From positions 10,422,946-10,486,945 of the forward strand of contig CM053247.1 in assembly GCA_028583405.1 (NCBI GenBank): DNA of 64,000 nt, in the 5' to 3' direction. The DNA is from Pogonophryne albipinna. Lineage: Eukaryota > Chordata > Actinopteri > Perciformes > Artedidraconidae. The notes below the pieces were generated by a model that saw only the letters and a program-made list of their open reading frames with translations, searched no databases and was not told the DNA's origin. The number at the start of each line of letters is the position of its first letter. Within the stretch, counting starts at the first letter, position 1. This document shows positions 1 through 32,519 of this stretch, piece by piece. Both the position numbers and the translations under genes were made by a program.

Positions 1-38
1 GAATATAGTGCCATAAAAATAAAGTGTTAACTCTAAAA

Positions 39-345
39 CAGGGGTCACCAACCTTTTTTAGGATTATTATTATATTATGATATGCTTACCTTTAACCGTT
101 GTGTGCTGTTTGGGTCTGTGGGACCCGTTTCAGTGTTTACTAAAAGAAAATGTATGCAATCTAATTATTTTAACCTGCTTTATTTGGGGGTGGACCTCAC
201 ATCCTCTCGGGGGGTCCGGGGGCATGCACCCCCGGGAAGGTGTTTTTAATGCAGTTAAATGCATCAATCTGGTGCACTTTGAGCACAAATGAATTTATGG
301 ATACAGCTCTCAACACTCGTATGAAAGGGAGCTGTATACTTTTCA
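39..345. mobile_element. hAT-like element fragment
   Basis: It starts CAGGGGTCACCAACC, a typical hAT terminal sequence. The stretch around 257-330 resembles 50400-50490, sharing GCATCAATCTGGTGCACTTT. No matching right end was found, so the right limit is approximate. Confidence 0.4.
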
Positions 346-1013
346 ATAATCCAAAGATCTTTAGGATATGATCACAACCAATAACAAATCATTTAAACTT
401 GTTTATTCTTATCTTATGTTACCTAGTTAGCATTCTTTATTTGTCAAAACTACTGTTCGTTTGTCTTGTGGCCTGCGCCGAGGTCATCAGTACAGCTCTA
501 ATGAGATCGAGTAAATGTTTCCCAGTTTGGAAATCTTTCAGCTAGATAATATATTAATTAGTGGCTTGTGGGCTCAGATATATTTTTGTTTTGCTTCAAG
601 AATATAAACTGAGTTTGGCCCTTAGAACCAAACACAGTGAAGCTGCATAAGGCTTCTGTGATAATATCAAGTGTTGTCAATTTAAAACCAAAATGTCCTA
701 CACTTCTACTACACCCTACTAATTAAATTTGGGTGGACGTCCATCTGCCTCCACAGGTTGGGTTTGAAAGACAAAGACAAAGAGGAAGCAGGAAGAAAAA
801 TCAGTAGCAAGGCTAAAGTAATAGTGGTAATAATATTAATATATATTTGACAGATGTATTGGCATTATTATGTACTTTGTCTGTGCATGGCCCTTTATTT
901 AATGTATGTGCGTCTGGATTGTGTTCACTCTCCGACTTCACTAACAAGAGTTCCAGCACAGAACAGGCGCTGCAAGCTGAAATTTGCATACAATTAACAA
1001 TTTAATGTCAGCC

Positions 1014-1148
<135 letters not shown>

Positions 1149-1311
1149 ACATGCAGAGAGCAACATCTGTGTGGTCTTGCATTGTTAAACGCCTCTGAAT
1201 CCATTTGAGTTTCAACACAGAGCCTAATGTATGAGGTGGATTCTGTATAAAAACAGAATTCCAATGAGTGTGTGTGTCTGTGTGTTAGTGTGTGTGTTTG
1301 AGACTACTCAC

Positions 1312-20063
<18,752 letters not shown>

Positions 20064-20204
20064 CTGCGAAGACAAAACAAGAAAACCGACATGAAACATA
20101 ACCAAGGGCAGGCTTGATTCATCGCAGAAATAATCACTCTCTTATGCTTTATCATCATATCCAATATGGTCCTTAGTGCCATGTACATTTTTGAATTCAT
20201 TTAT

Positions 20205-20320
20205 TTTAAGCTCCAACCACCGGAATTTGTTATGATAGTCAAGAAAACTCTCCTGGTGAATTTTATTCAAATTCCAACAACATTTACCCCTCCCTCATCA
20301 ACCTTGAAGTTTAGCCTCAG
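20205..20320. repeat. Partial inverted copy of the adjacent MITE
   Basis: It begins AAGCTCCAACCACCGGAATT and ends TTGAAGTTTAGCCTCAG. It is the reverse complement, with some mismatches, of about 20412-20525. It abuts the complete element at 20323. Confidence 0.7.
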
Positions 20321-20322
20321 TA

Positions 20323-20559
20323 GGGTGGTCCTTAAAATTGAAAGTCGGAAAGTCTAAGCTCCAACCCCCAGAATTCATTCACCGTGGCTGCCACACCAGC
20401 AGCCACGGTGCTGCAACTGAGGCTAAACTTCAAGGTTGATGAGGGAGGGGTAAATGTTGTCAGATTGAGGAAATTCCCCAGGAGAGTTTTCTTGACTAAT
20501 AGAATGAATTCTGGGGGTTGGAGCTTAGACTTCCCGACTTTAAATTGGAAGGACCACCC
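20323..20559. mobile_element. MITE with 59-bp inverted repeats and a central hairpin
   Basis: The ends are GGGTGGTCCTTAAAATTGAA and TTGGAAGGACCACCC, flanked by TA on each side, which suggests Tc1/mariner-type insertion. The hairpin at 20380-20410 has a 12-bp perfect stem (CACCGTGGCTGC / GCAGCCACGGTG). Confidence 0.7.
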
Positions 20560-21389
20560 TAATATCCAAGCACACCTATATGTCATTTTAATGTTGACAA
20601 CAGATTCAAATGACAGTTAACATAAAGACCCCTGCGTGCATTTTAATGTGAGTGATGTTTTTTTTCTTACTTGCATATAATGTGAGTTAACAAGTTAAGT
20701 CTTAAGTAATTAAACATAAGTCTATTTTTTTCCCCTTCTAAAACCTCTGATGATTTCTCTCCACTTGACAATGTAGAACAGACAAAAGTTTCATATTCAA
20801 TTCAATCAAAACTGCTTCCACACATTGCATCAGTTTGTAGGTCCATGATAAATGAATAAGGTTTTCCTGCTCTAGTTTACAAAGTGTGAGTACCACCAAA
20901 AAAATGTACACTTAAACTCTTATCATCCTCTTTACCTAAGGCTGTTAAACGCTGATGGAATACAGCTGCAGGTGGAGTGAAACTGCTTCGGTGTTGAGTA
21001 AAACCCTTAAGCACCAACTACACAATGAAAAAGGGCAAAACAGGCAGAAAAGCTCAAGATCACTTCGCTGCACCCTTGAGTCTGCATGGTATTTGTCAAT
21101 AACTCATAACACAGCTGACAATGTCTTATGGCTAGCTTTAAGCCAAAACGAAATCAATATTTCATCCTGCATATGCCAGATATATCATCTTACAGGTCAT
21201 AAATCAGTTTTAGCCAGATGATTAATTACCCACACATTACAGCAATATCCACGTGCAGCTGTGCCTATGAGTGGACACATCGAAGCAGGGGGTATCTGTT
21301 AAATGCAGAGTATTTGCTCCATTTGAGACGGAAACCAAAGCAGACAACTTTAAGGACAGGAAACTTTGGCGTTAAAGTTGCTAAAAGTC

Positions 21390-21665
21390 AATCAATCAAT
21401 CAATGTTTATTTATATAGCCCAATATCACAAATGTTACATTTGTCTCAGTGGACTTCACAGTTTGTACAGAGTATCAGTATGACAATACGACACCCTCTG
21501 TCCTTAGACCCTCACATCGTACAAGGAAAAACTTCCGGAGAAAACCCACAGTTTAAAGGGAAAATGGGAGAAACCTCAGGGAGAGCAACAGAGGAGGGAT
21601 CCCTCTCCCAGGACGAACAGACGTGCAATAGATGCCGTGTGTAAATTGAAAAGATAATACATTTG
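21390..21665. repeat. Common teleost interspersed repeat
   Basis: After a short (TCAA)n run it reads TTTATTTATATAGCCCAATA and later CCTCAGGGAGAGCAACAGAG. I recall this as widespread in fish genomes but cannot assign a class with confidence. Confidence 0.5.
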
Positions 21666-22046
21666 CAACATAGGTAGTCCAAATGTTTGGAAATGCATGT
21701 GTGTATAATAGGAAGATGAATCCACGAGGATATCCATCCAGGACCTATGATCCAGGACCACAGCCACGACTCAAGATCCAGGGCTCGCGATCCAGGACAC
21801 AGGACCGCAGGATCATCCATGACTCCGGATCCCAGCGTATATAGACACCAAAAAGAAAGACATTTGGGGAAGCTGGGTTAATCGGAACATGAGAGTACAC
21901 AGGTATAGACAGAGAGAAGGTATAGTGCCGTGTAACGATTACCCAAGAGGCTTTAAAAGGGTAAACAAGACACTCGATGTTGTTGGATCTATGTATGTTT
22001 CCTGGCTGTGCATCTGGGTCCTAAACTTGCTAAAAATAATTATATA

Positions 22047-22205
22047 GGGAGGCTGTGGCGCAGTGGACAGGTTCAAACCCCACTGCAGTCAGCATGTCGT
22101 TGTGTCCCTGAGACACTTCACCCCAAATTGCTCCTGTGGGGATTGTCCACAGTATTGAGTATGTAAGTCGCTTTGGATAAAAGTGTCTAACAAGTAACAT
22201 GTAAT
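22047..22205 (+). mobile_element. tRNA-type SINE, head shortened
   Basis: It contains GGCTGTGGCGCAGTGGA (A-box region), GGTTCAAACCCC (B box), and a tail CAGTATTGAGTATGTAAG then GCTTTGGATAAAAG. Part of the normal spacing between A and B boxes is missing. The same tail occurs at 37328-37380. Confidence 0.75.
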
Positions 22206-22395
22206 ATATATATAAGGCCCCAATAATAATTGCAATTTGGCCAACAATCATCTTTAAAGCCACAATGTAAAGTATGTAGAACTTTTTGGCACTGACAAAA
22301 AGTGGTAATATAAAAGTCTAAATATTACTGGAATATTAAAGTCACACCACTGGATGCTACTTGTACGAATATTCACAGAAACTTATGTTTGTGTT

Positions 22396-22427
22396 TTGGG
22401 TCGCGACCCACCAGTTGAGAACCACTG
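22396..22427. mobile_element. hAT terminal fragment
   Basis: TTTTGGGTCGCGACCCACC then AGTTGAGAACCACTG is a typical hAT right terminus. No left end was found. Confidence 0.5.
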
Positions 22428-22439
22428 CTCTAGAAGACC

Positions 22440-25400
22440 TAAGAGCGTGCCATGTGTCTACCGAAACCATTTGTAGCCACTCAAAAGGTGTTTCCAAAAA
22501 GGTGACGTGTCTGATGTCTTATATTATCCTTTAATGATGATGTAAACTTTGAAATATACTAAATAATTCTTTAGAATTGCTCTTAAAAGTGCTAATCTTA
22601 ATTTCCAAAAGGAACTTGTCCTAGTAATTTAGTTAAGGTACGAGATAAAGTCAAGCTGAAAGAAGGCAGTGAAATGTACAGTAGGAGTAGCTATAGGTCA
22701 TGTTGAAAGACACCGACAGAAATTAGAACATCAAAGAATGAAAATGCAATTATGAAAAGCAGCCAGCTGTGGGGAAAGCCACTCCTGGAGAGAGGGTCTA
22801 AGTTTACATCTTCCCTGTAAGGGGATTTTAGCTCTTTATGTGTTTAAATTGTTTTAAATGCATGTCTGTGGGAGTGCATCCCTGCACCGCTGTAGCCTGA
22901 TGTGTAATGAGTTGTATGCCCCTATGTAAGGGCAAATGTGTCATTGGCAACCACTTGGCATATTCATGTTTCAGCTCAGGGGAGGATATGCGTCCTTTAG
23001 AAATAATGAGAATGTGGGTGTCAACCGGTCGCTGCAGTTTTTTAGGTTCCAAGATTCAGAAGACTCTATCAGTTATTCTTACTGCAAACTTAAGGAAATC
23101 CAGGAGGGCTCGTTGAGGAATTCAGGTGAAAAGGAGGGCATTTGTATGTAGCATGAACCAATGCTACAAATCACAACAAGTGAATTAACCGGAACTGCCT
23201 TTAAACTCTGAGACCCCGCATAATATGGACACAAGTTGGCCTTGGATCAAACCAAACAACATCTGATGGGGAATGAAGGTCAACAAAGTGCAACAAGTCG
23301 CAGGATAATTACATGGTGCATTTAGGTATAAAATCAAACTTAATTTAAAGGTGAATGCAAAAATAATCAAATGCAGGACACAGATCTAGATACTGATTCA
23401 GATGTCTTCACTCTGTCTTTTTGTAATTTCAGTAAAGAAAAGACACACAGAGGAAGCTAAAACAAGATTCACTGTGCCAGGCACTTACAGTTGCACTATT
23501 ACAGGAAGGGGAACGGTCTCAGGTAATGTGTTCTGACTGCAGAGCTATCCAGGATAGAGAGAAATCAGTTTGTCACAATGAATATACCCTTTCACTCTTT
23601 GTTTGTATTTTAAAAATTGCCAGCCCAAGGTTACATGCCCCGGGCCATTTCCGAACTTTAAGTACAAAAGTATCTTCCATATAGTAACCATGAAAGGGAC
23701 AGTGTGACATCCACACCATAAACATTTCAGCCTAGTTCCACTGAAGCAACCAATCTCACTACAAGTCAGCAAAGCTCTCCAAAGTGGTAGCAATCTTTTC
23801 TTTATCAGATAGCTTTCTATCAGATTGCCCCTGTGAGGGCAAAGAAGTTCAAAGCAAACTAAATAAATGGAAAATCCTTCTGTCTGGACCAGAACAGTAG
23901 AACTGCAGGCTACCCAGCAATTATTTATTTTGGGAAAAGTGGTTGAGTGTAAAACTTTAGCAAAATTAAATCCAAGTGAAAGCAGAAACGTTCAGTTTAG
24001 AAATCTCTAAAGTTTAAGCTAAAGAAAGAGCTTTTTAAATACTGGGCATAAAAAGTGTTTTAAATGTACTGCGGATTACAACAAAAGCCAAAGCTCCAGC
24101 ACTCAAATCCTTTTACAACACAGAGGAAATCCTATGTTTTACAGATTAAAAAACTAATCGCAAAAAAATTGATCTCCTGAAAGTTTGACACCGAACAGGT
24201 GCGCACTGACACCCTGCTTGTGTCTCTAATCCGTTTTACTTTATGTTTGAATTTCCATATTGACTACCATCGTATTTGACCAGTGATCAGAAGGTTTTCA
24301 AGAGATTTCAAACTGAAAATACAAATACATTTTGTCTTAAATGCAACTGTTTGATATTTGTGAATGTGTATGTGCTGAGTACATATGTACAAAACAGTAG
24401 GCTATGTACTGTTTGTGTTAGGTCGGTTGGTATTGTTAGACGATATTAATAACTGGTATTTGTTATTTGTAACAGCAGAATGGATTGCTTGGATTTAAAC
24501 TGGGTTAACAGGTCACCGGGAGTTAAAAATAAATCTATGTGCATACAGTTCTCAGGAATACATTTCTTGTTATGGGCTCTCCATTCATGTTGCTAATGCT
24601 GTGTCTAACATGACGTACTTCTGAACTTACATTTGCTGTTTTTGGTGCATAAATCCGTCCCAGTGCAAAGTGGAAAGTGCAAAGTGGCGATGCACTCAAA
24701 AAGTTGCGTATGGATCGCTGGACACTTCCCACACTCAACACCCGCCACCTTGGCTACGTAATTACACAACAATGTGCAACTGCGTTTGCCCCGGTAAACA
24801 GAGGACTATACAAATAATAAGTTAAACATGTGGGTCATTTACTTTTTAAGTAACTTTCAACAATACTGGTGTCTAAAATATGCCACATTTGATTTTTAGG
24901 GTTAATTGAGTAGTCGGTAATGATTTGAAACCGTTAACGATCGTTGCTAACTAGCGCAGCTAACAGTGGCTATCATCATCATTTCTGCTGAGGGTATAGT
25001 AGCTGTGTACGACACAATGCACACGTCTTCAAAGTGCAGGACATACAGTGTACTAAGGGAAGTATCCAAACTCAGACACAGCATTACAAATAACATTTTG
25101 TAAGATTAGCACAGGAGCTAACAGTGCAGGTGACTTGAGCTTTGACTGGACTGAGCGTCACGGCTCAGAGGGCAAGGCCATTTCAGCCGAGGTCTCAGGA
25201 GGTTGCACCCAATTCCAATTCCAAGTACGGTTTGTCTCCTGAATAGACCTGGAGCAGAATAGGTTTGACCCCAGGTTCACTGAGAACAGGAACCTCTTAA
25301 AGTCGCTGAGACAGGGGACCAAACATTGAATTGCTAATTCCCGCCCTTCCAAACTGCTCTTCTGACAAGCCCCAGCCCAGGGGAGCTGTATAGTAGCCGA

Positions 25401-27100
25401 CAGCCGCTGGAGCAGTACTGCCAATCCGCCCCCCCCCCCTTCCTCCAATGAGTTGTGCCCACTGCAACACCTGGGATTCGATGATTACACGTCCAAGGAC
25501 TTGAGGGCTTATTTTATTCCCCTCCCCTGGTGAAAGATACAGTATATGCCTCAGATATGATTAAGGACTGAACCAGCTCAGCCAGCCAACACGGCTGCAC
25601 GTCTCTGCTTTCATAAAGGAAAACATAGATCCATAACTTTCACAGCGAGTACATTCTAGTAGAAGTTGTAAAACAGGCCTGGGATAAATTGTAGTTTTGC
25701 ACTTAGTATGTATCCAACACAAACTGGATTATGTTTATTGGAAAAGTAATTTTTATAGTTTTAGACAATAAAAAGCCTTTTTCTAGATTCCTTTTTCCAT
25801 TTACATGACATGAAAATGCTGGCTACAATAAAATCCTTTATTAATTGTTGTAGCTCTACTAAAATCGATTACATTTTTAGGATGTTGTTTATGACTTTCT
25901 CTCATTACACTATGCTCACTTGAAAGCAAGCAGTGAAAAGTGTGTTCCTGAATAAAAAATCAAGCAGGATGAAACTGAAAATATCTGTATCCTCAAGTTA
26001 GTTCTCCCTGGATAAAACAGGGAGGGGAGGACTATGTTGCCCCTACACTGGTTTAAGTAGAAGATTCAATTACTATCCAATCAAGAACAAAAGCAAGAGT
26101 CAGACAATAACCGGGCCCGTAGTTGAGGAGCTGCCAGCTACACTAGTCAGACTCCACCATGCAAGAAACGGGAATGGTAAAGAAAGGCAGCCTGCCAGGC
26201 TAACAAAATGTAATTGGAAACTAAAACTATTACCGAGGCAAATTCAATCTGGCGATGTGATGGCTTACAGCGACCAAACAGCTCAGCTGCCGACTCAGAA
26301 GCTGCAAAAAAACACTTGAGCTGGAAACCTGGTTCTGTCAACACAGCTTTATATTTACAGCTGATCAACCTGATCATACTGGGGCTCTTTAATTTGTGTC
26401 TACAGTACTGTGTACAACATTTTACTGTGTCAGGTTTCAATAATGCAATGTGTGGTAATAGCAAAGCAGAGTGAGTAGATCCCAAATCAATATCATTATG
26501 TGCTGACAGCAAATAAATTAACAATATTTTCTTTGACATTACCTTATTTTTCTGTTAACAAAAAGTCTGTTTCATGTTTTAAATCTTCTTTTCTATTGAA
26601 GGAGTGTTGCATAGATTTGATCTATATGTCTTACAGATAATTTAGGGAATAATTAATGAAAAGATGCTAACCTAATTAACTTTAGCTTCAATAATATTTA
26701 CACTGTAACGTGGAAGTGTGCAGCCTGACACATTCTTCGGATACAAGGGCTGCTTTTTTCATGCCTAAAATGGCATTAAAGCAACAAAAGGGTGCCCTTG
26801 TTTTACTTATACATGGATCCAAACCAACAGACTGAGTTTAGCATTAAAGTTCATTCTTGACCAAAATTGAATTTGTTTTTGGTAAACGTCCGATTTCAAA
26901 GTGCTTAAACAGAAAAACTGTTTTGATTCCCTTATGTAGAAGTCAATGGAATGGGTTAGGGTTAGATTAAATAAGAAATAAAGTATGTGGTTGGCAGATG
27001 CTCAAATGATGTATAGATTATAATCGTCAGTTAATACCACTTGGTAATTGTTCACTTACAACATTCTATGCATTATTTAGCTTATTGAATTATAAATGTT
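22440..27100. other. No gene recognised
   Basis: Probably a fras1 5' intron or upstream DNA. There is an 11-C run at 25429-25439. The open frames here (for example on the minus strand at 25158-25448) begin with TTG and show no family signature. Confidence 0.4.
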
Positions 27101-27106
27101 TCTGAC

Positions 27107-27335
27107 ATGTATATAGTTTACTTCATCTGCATTACTTGCACAATGGTCTTGCAACGTAACCTGCACTATTTGTATTCTACTCTATTGTACTCTGTTTCTT
27201 CTTTTTTTTTTTTTGACTATATATATTATGTTGCATTGTTGGAGGAGATTGGGACATTAGTTTTTCATTGCCATATCTATCTATGTAGCTACTTTGCATA
27301 TGACAATAAAGCCTTTGAATCTTTGAATTGAACCG
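27107..27335 (+). mobile_element. Probable non-LTR retroelement 3' end
   Basis: It ends GCATATGACAATAAAGCC followed by TTTGAATC and TTTGAATT, the short tandem tail common at 3' ends of fish LINEs. No coding part remains. Confidence 0.4.
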
Positions 27336-27339
27336 CACT

Positions 27340-30300
27340 TGTGAATTTTGGGGAGTTTCCACGTCTCAAAAAGGCAGTTGCTAACAGGAGGTTAAATGAG
27401 ACTCCAGATGTTAAAACCCATAAGGCTGTACGCAATAACAATCAAATAATTCAAAATATAATAAAACATTTATCTTGGCTATTTGTTGAGGGAACCAGTG
27501 CAATGCTAACTTTTGCCCTAAATCTGATTTAATGTATTGTTGTCCGATAAAATGATTTAATTGAGAGTAGGTGTTTTTTTGTTTTCAAGTAAAGATTAAG
27601 TTGAAGATGCTGCCAAAAGAGCAATTTACAATTCCAGGGTATCAGGCAACTCTACTACCAGAGGCAAAGCTGCATCGGCACCTGTGAAGCCCTAAATGCA
27701 AGGCTTCTGTCTGGGAAACTATTATTTTGTGCTCTCCTGTTTGCATCGTAAAAAAAGTACTCACAACAACAACCTCTGGCACATTTTCCAGGAGTGTGTG
27801 AATGTGGAAACTGTATGACATCCATAAGTAAGTATAGATGATGCAGGTTAAAAGAATTGTTTTAACAAAGAAGGTGCCTTTTAACTTTTATCACAAAACA
27901 ACTTCTGGAGTGTTCTGAACATCACAGATGGATAATGTTTCCTGACTCTGAGGTTGTGTTTTACTTTGACATATACGGTGTATCAGTGTGTGCCTTGTCA
28001 AATTGGATCCGTGCCATGCGAATTCATTTGTATATTTAAACTATAAATCAAAGACGGCTACATAGCTTCAGTTGTAATTTCAGCCTGGTGTTGGTTTATC
28101 GTTGCAGAAGAGAAAGTTCTTTCTGAAAGCATACAAAAAGTTACTAACACTTAGGGACATTTCTATAAAAAGTTGTCAGAACCACCTGTTCGGGGAATGC
28201 TTGAGGAAAGTAAGCTGTTCGATGTTTTCTTGATGACAAACATCTAACTCCCAACTTTCTCATTAGCACTGCCTCCTCTCAGGCTGCCTCCTCATCTTTC
28301 AGGATCTTGTGTGCAATGAGGATACGAAATGCTTCCGTTTGTGAAAGGGCAACAGCTGTGCTGATCCTGTTTTGCAGAATAACTTTTTACCGAAATGTAT
28401 TCAAATGCATTCATTTCCTGCTATTTAATTGATTTACTCAGCAACTTCCTTCAATGCCGGCCGAGTGATTATATGCACATTTCTGGCGAGGCAAGCTGTG
28501 AAAACAAAGTTATAGCTCTGCCCCACTGAAGGACACCTAAAACTGTTGCAGTGTCTGCCAATACGCCTGGTCCAATCGAAGCGTTGGCAAACATTCAAAG
28601 CAGACACAAAGGGTAGGGAGATGACTTTGGCTTCCTGACGATCCGATCATGAATTTAGATGGCAGTCCTGCTTTGTTATCCATCATCTGATCTGGCTGAG
28701 TAATCTGCATGTAAAGCAGGAGACTGTGTGCTCCGCCACAGGTTTAGCATTGTTATGCTAATAGCCACACATAATCATCCCAGGGTAATACTGAATTTAA
28801 AACTAGTCACTGGCCCCCTTGATTCAACTTTTTCCCCCCAATGGCTCCGGTCCAATTAGAGGACCTGCTGCTAAGACATGACAAATGATTGGCTGATCGT
28901 TGGCCTCCCAGAGCACATAAATTCAGCTGTCTGCCCTCGCCTCGCCGTAGCCGCTATCGCTCCAGCACCCAAATATCAGCATCGAGCATGCAATGGGTTC
29001 TGGATCATCAAGCAGATGGCCCCAATGAGTCACGGTCCAGCGCAAACAGAGAGATTACTACCGGAGCCACAGTGAGGGTTATAATAGTAAAAGATGAAAA
29101 TATTGCTTTGTTGCTTCATAACTTGACTTTAGGAATGCGTCAGAGGCACATTTGAAGATATGATTAGGTACAATAGAAACACCTGCTTGATAGGAGAGAA
29201 GTGCGTCATATCAAACCCTTTTTTCATGATGGCGTGCTGCAGAAACGCAAAGCAAAAATAACTGCTGGCCCTCTGCTTGGATTATTCTAGACTGCAGTAA
29301 CTGTAGTTGACCCATTTAGGAGGGTCAAGAATAGAAATGCACAGCTCGCCAGTTAATATTTTTGAGCTTTTAAGACACCAAGGCGGAACAAAACTGACCA
29401 CAGAGGAAAGCAATTTTAGATAAACTATAAATAATGTCTTATAGAGGTAGAGTAATGGCTGATAGAAAAGGGTTTATGGCCACGCCAGGTGTGATATAAT
29501 GGCAAGGCCTTTTTGTTTCACTGTACAGCGCTGTGACGTTAAAACACAAAAACAGAAGCATTTTGGTCTATAGCTAGCCTCTTCTGTCCCGCATGTCACA
29601 AGTGCAGCCAAAAGTTATCCACTGCTATGACAGTCTGTTCTGTACTTTAAGATTTATTTCGATTTGGAAATGTCAACATTGGAAAGACAAAAATTCAAGA
29701 AACTATTTGAGTCAAAAGTAATCTCATAGGGATTCAGTGTGAGAACGGCTCAAAAGAAAAGCGAGAAAAAATGAATGATATTGACAGAGATGCAGGTGAA
29801 CAGAAAGTACAGAAAGTAAATCACACACAGTTTTTCACCTCGCAGGCCTGCAGCAATACATAATGCAAGCTGGCGACATTCAATCTTAGAAGCTTCTTCT
29901 CTTTGATTGTCGCCTTTTAGAGGTGCTGACTAATTCATTAACCAGCTTACAGGTTTTCCTCACATCTGACAAAACTCATTTGTATTCAATCAAGAAGATT
30001 CCACGTTGCGTAATTCGAAATCTGTTTGACAAATCTATCTAATTTGCTCCTGTTTTGTTGCTCCTGCCAGTCGGCTGGCTGCAGACAAATCGTCATCATC
30101 TCCCCTCTGTCTTACATATTTCACCTCCAAACACCAACATCCTGGCAAGCAACAGTCTGCCGCTCTGAGAAAAGAACAACAGCTTTCAGGCAAACAAAAC
30201 AAAAGGTAAATAATTCATACATGTAGATGCCTTTTGTGAACAAGCCTTTGAAGTCATTCTATTTATTTACTCAACGTATATTCCTGAACACGAGGAAGGA

Positions 30301-30810
30301 GATTGCGCTAAAGATGGCTCGCAGTGCAGGGATTCACCTGCAGCTCCGACATGGTCCTCACATTCATGTGCACATGAGCGAGTTTTCAATAATGCATCAG
30401 CCGCCCATTCAGCCGTGGTGAAAGTCATGTTTGGTGATGCAGATAGCAACGCTCTGTCTGTGCAGTTACAGTGTAACCAGGGATTTGAGCCTGAGCAAGT
30501 TTCTCAATCACTGTTTCCCACCTCGTGGGAATGCAGAAAATGCAACTAGTTACAAATGAAAACTGGATAATGTTTCATGAAACTGCTCCTGTAACTTCAG
30601 AGCCATCAGACAGAAGGAAAGGGGAAAGGTCAGAGGATGTCCTGTTGGCAGCATTACAGGCTGTCTCTCAAGCTTTCATGCATACTGGCATGTTGCACAT
30701 TCCTGACCAAAGTTTCACTTTAAACAAGCTGCAGTAAGCTGTACGCGTCTGTTAACTTTGTCTCTTCCAAACATCTCTGTGCTAATGGTACATTTTGTTG
30801 CATCAGTTTT
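27340..30810. other. No gene recognised
   Basis: Mostly unique-looking sequence. The part at about 28640-29070 is less AT-rich and free of recognisable repeats and could be a conserved noncoding element, but one sequence alone cannot show this. Confidence 0.35.
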
Positions 30811-30811
30811 C

Positions 30812-31030
30812 AAAGAGGCCATACTGTATAATACTCATTGTCAGGTTCGTATTAGTATTTTGTTCCTCTCCTGTGACATGTCTCCATGCTTTAATGTTCA
30901 AAAAGCTCTTTATTTCTCTACTGCCTGTGCTGCAGCATCTCTTTTCACCCTCTGTCTGAAACCAGAGCCCAGTCTGCTCTGATTGGTAAGCTGGCCGGCT
31001 CTGTTGTGGTTGGTCAACCGCTGGACATAT
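30812..31030. repeat. Interspersed repeat family A, copy
   Basis: It includes ACATGTCTCCATGCTTTAAT and CACCCTCTGTCTGAAACCAG, then TCTGATTGGT. Same family as 13806-14090 and, inverted, 32693-33090. Confidence 0.65.
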
Positions 31031-31555
31031 TGAATTGAAAGTCACTACAACTTTTTATTTTGTTTTGAATCAATACACAAAGGAATTTGACTTGAAATAA
31101 CCTCATTTATCTAAATAAATAAAATAACAATGTTCTATCTTGCAGCCTTGCTTTTAATCAAACAGTGTTGATAGGTCCTGTGGAATACATTGTAGAGTCT
31201 ACATAAGAGCCATGTAATGTTGCGCATGTGTCTACGGGAAAACTGTTTATAACCTGGATTTATTATAAATCTCTCAGTAGGCAAAATGAAGTGGATTCAA
31301 CATAAATATTTAAGAAGTAAAACCCAACATTAAGAGCTGCTGAACCTGTTGTGAAAATAAATGACTGACTTGCTGGTTCTCTTAGTGATTAAAAAACGGT
31401 CGGACATCGTTAGAGGAGCACGCATCATGGCACCTCCACACTTGATTACACATTAAGTTGTTATGGCTTGCTGTCACCACGAAGAGCTGAACTCAACAGG
31501 ATGCTGGATGTTTTCTAGAATGAATTTAAAGCTTAGTATCATTTATAGTATTAGA

Positions 31556-32519
31556 CAGGGGCGGCGGGTGCTGTAGGCTAGGGAAGGCTAAGCCTTCCCA
31601 AATATTTGTGTCACTGCATCCTGGTAAAATACAAATATAATGTATAATGTCTGTGTCTTTGACATTAGCGCTGCTAGCCACCTGTGCCCTGTACTACGAA
31701 GCCAGTTCAACATACCCTGGATATGTTTGAGTAACAAACAAACTAACAACAACAAACTAACAAACGAGATCTCGCTAAGCGGTCCTACGACGCTGGTTAT
31801 CAACTCGGTAAATCAAGCCAGGGTTTCTCTCACCAGCTGAGAGCACGTTCACGTGAAAGGGGCGGGGTTAGCTACATTTGACCAATCACAAACAGGGACA
31901 AGTGTACTGACAGCGCAGCGTCATACTTCATTAATGAAAAGTAAACTAATATTAGACAAATATGAACTTTAAACATCCATGACTTAAACATATAATCCAG
32001 GATACAAGCCACAGAGTTGCACCTGCAAGCTGAATACAGAACAACTGGTTAAAAAATAACTAGGCCTACCGAGTGTTTGAAAGCGTATAGTTTTATGATA
32101 TCACTGCCCCATCTAAGACACGAGTGGATCTGACTTTAATTACATTTGACTCGAGTGTTTCGTCAACATAATGTGTTGCTTAAAATAATACTTCTGCATA
32201 CAGTATGTGACACTGTAAGTGTTGCACGGCCAGATACGGCTGGAGAAGCTGACTCAGATAAGGAAATATATGATATATTATGATATTATATGATCGATGA
32301 TCTGATTGATGATGTAATATGAATGATAAGTGCGACACGTCGGCGTCTTCTCTGCATACGGCAGTTTAAACTGTATTTCCTTTATCCTGTAATATGACTT
32401 GAGAGATTTAAACTCCGCACACTGAGTTGATCTCTTTTCTATAGACGCCGGAGGCGGGCAGCGTCAGGTAAAAGAAGTTATTTAGCCTTCCCAAACCTGA
32501 GCCTCACGCGCCGCCTATG
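31556..32519. mobile_element. hAT-like non-autonomous element, copy 1 (964 bp)
   Basis: It begins CAGGGGCGGCGGGTGC and ends CACGCGCCGCCTATG. It is flanked by the 8-bp repeat gtattaga (31548-31555 and 32520-32527). GGAAGGCTAA-type motifs occur near both ends in inverted orientation. It has no credible ORF. A nearly identical copy lies at 58740-59687. Confidence 0.85.

Noticed and set aside
25158..25448. 96-residue minus-strand frame
   Set aside because: It starts with TTG over a homopolymer C run and shows no family features.
31588..31803. 71-residue minus-strand frame, repeated at 58772-58987
   Set aside because: It is duplicated only because it lies in both copies of a hAT-like element; its hydrophobic stretch comes from a TTGTTGTTTG-rich segment and no protein family is evident.
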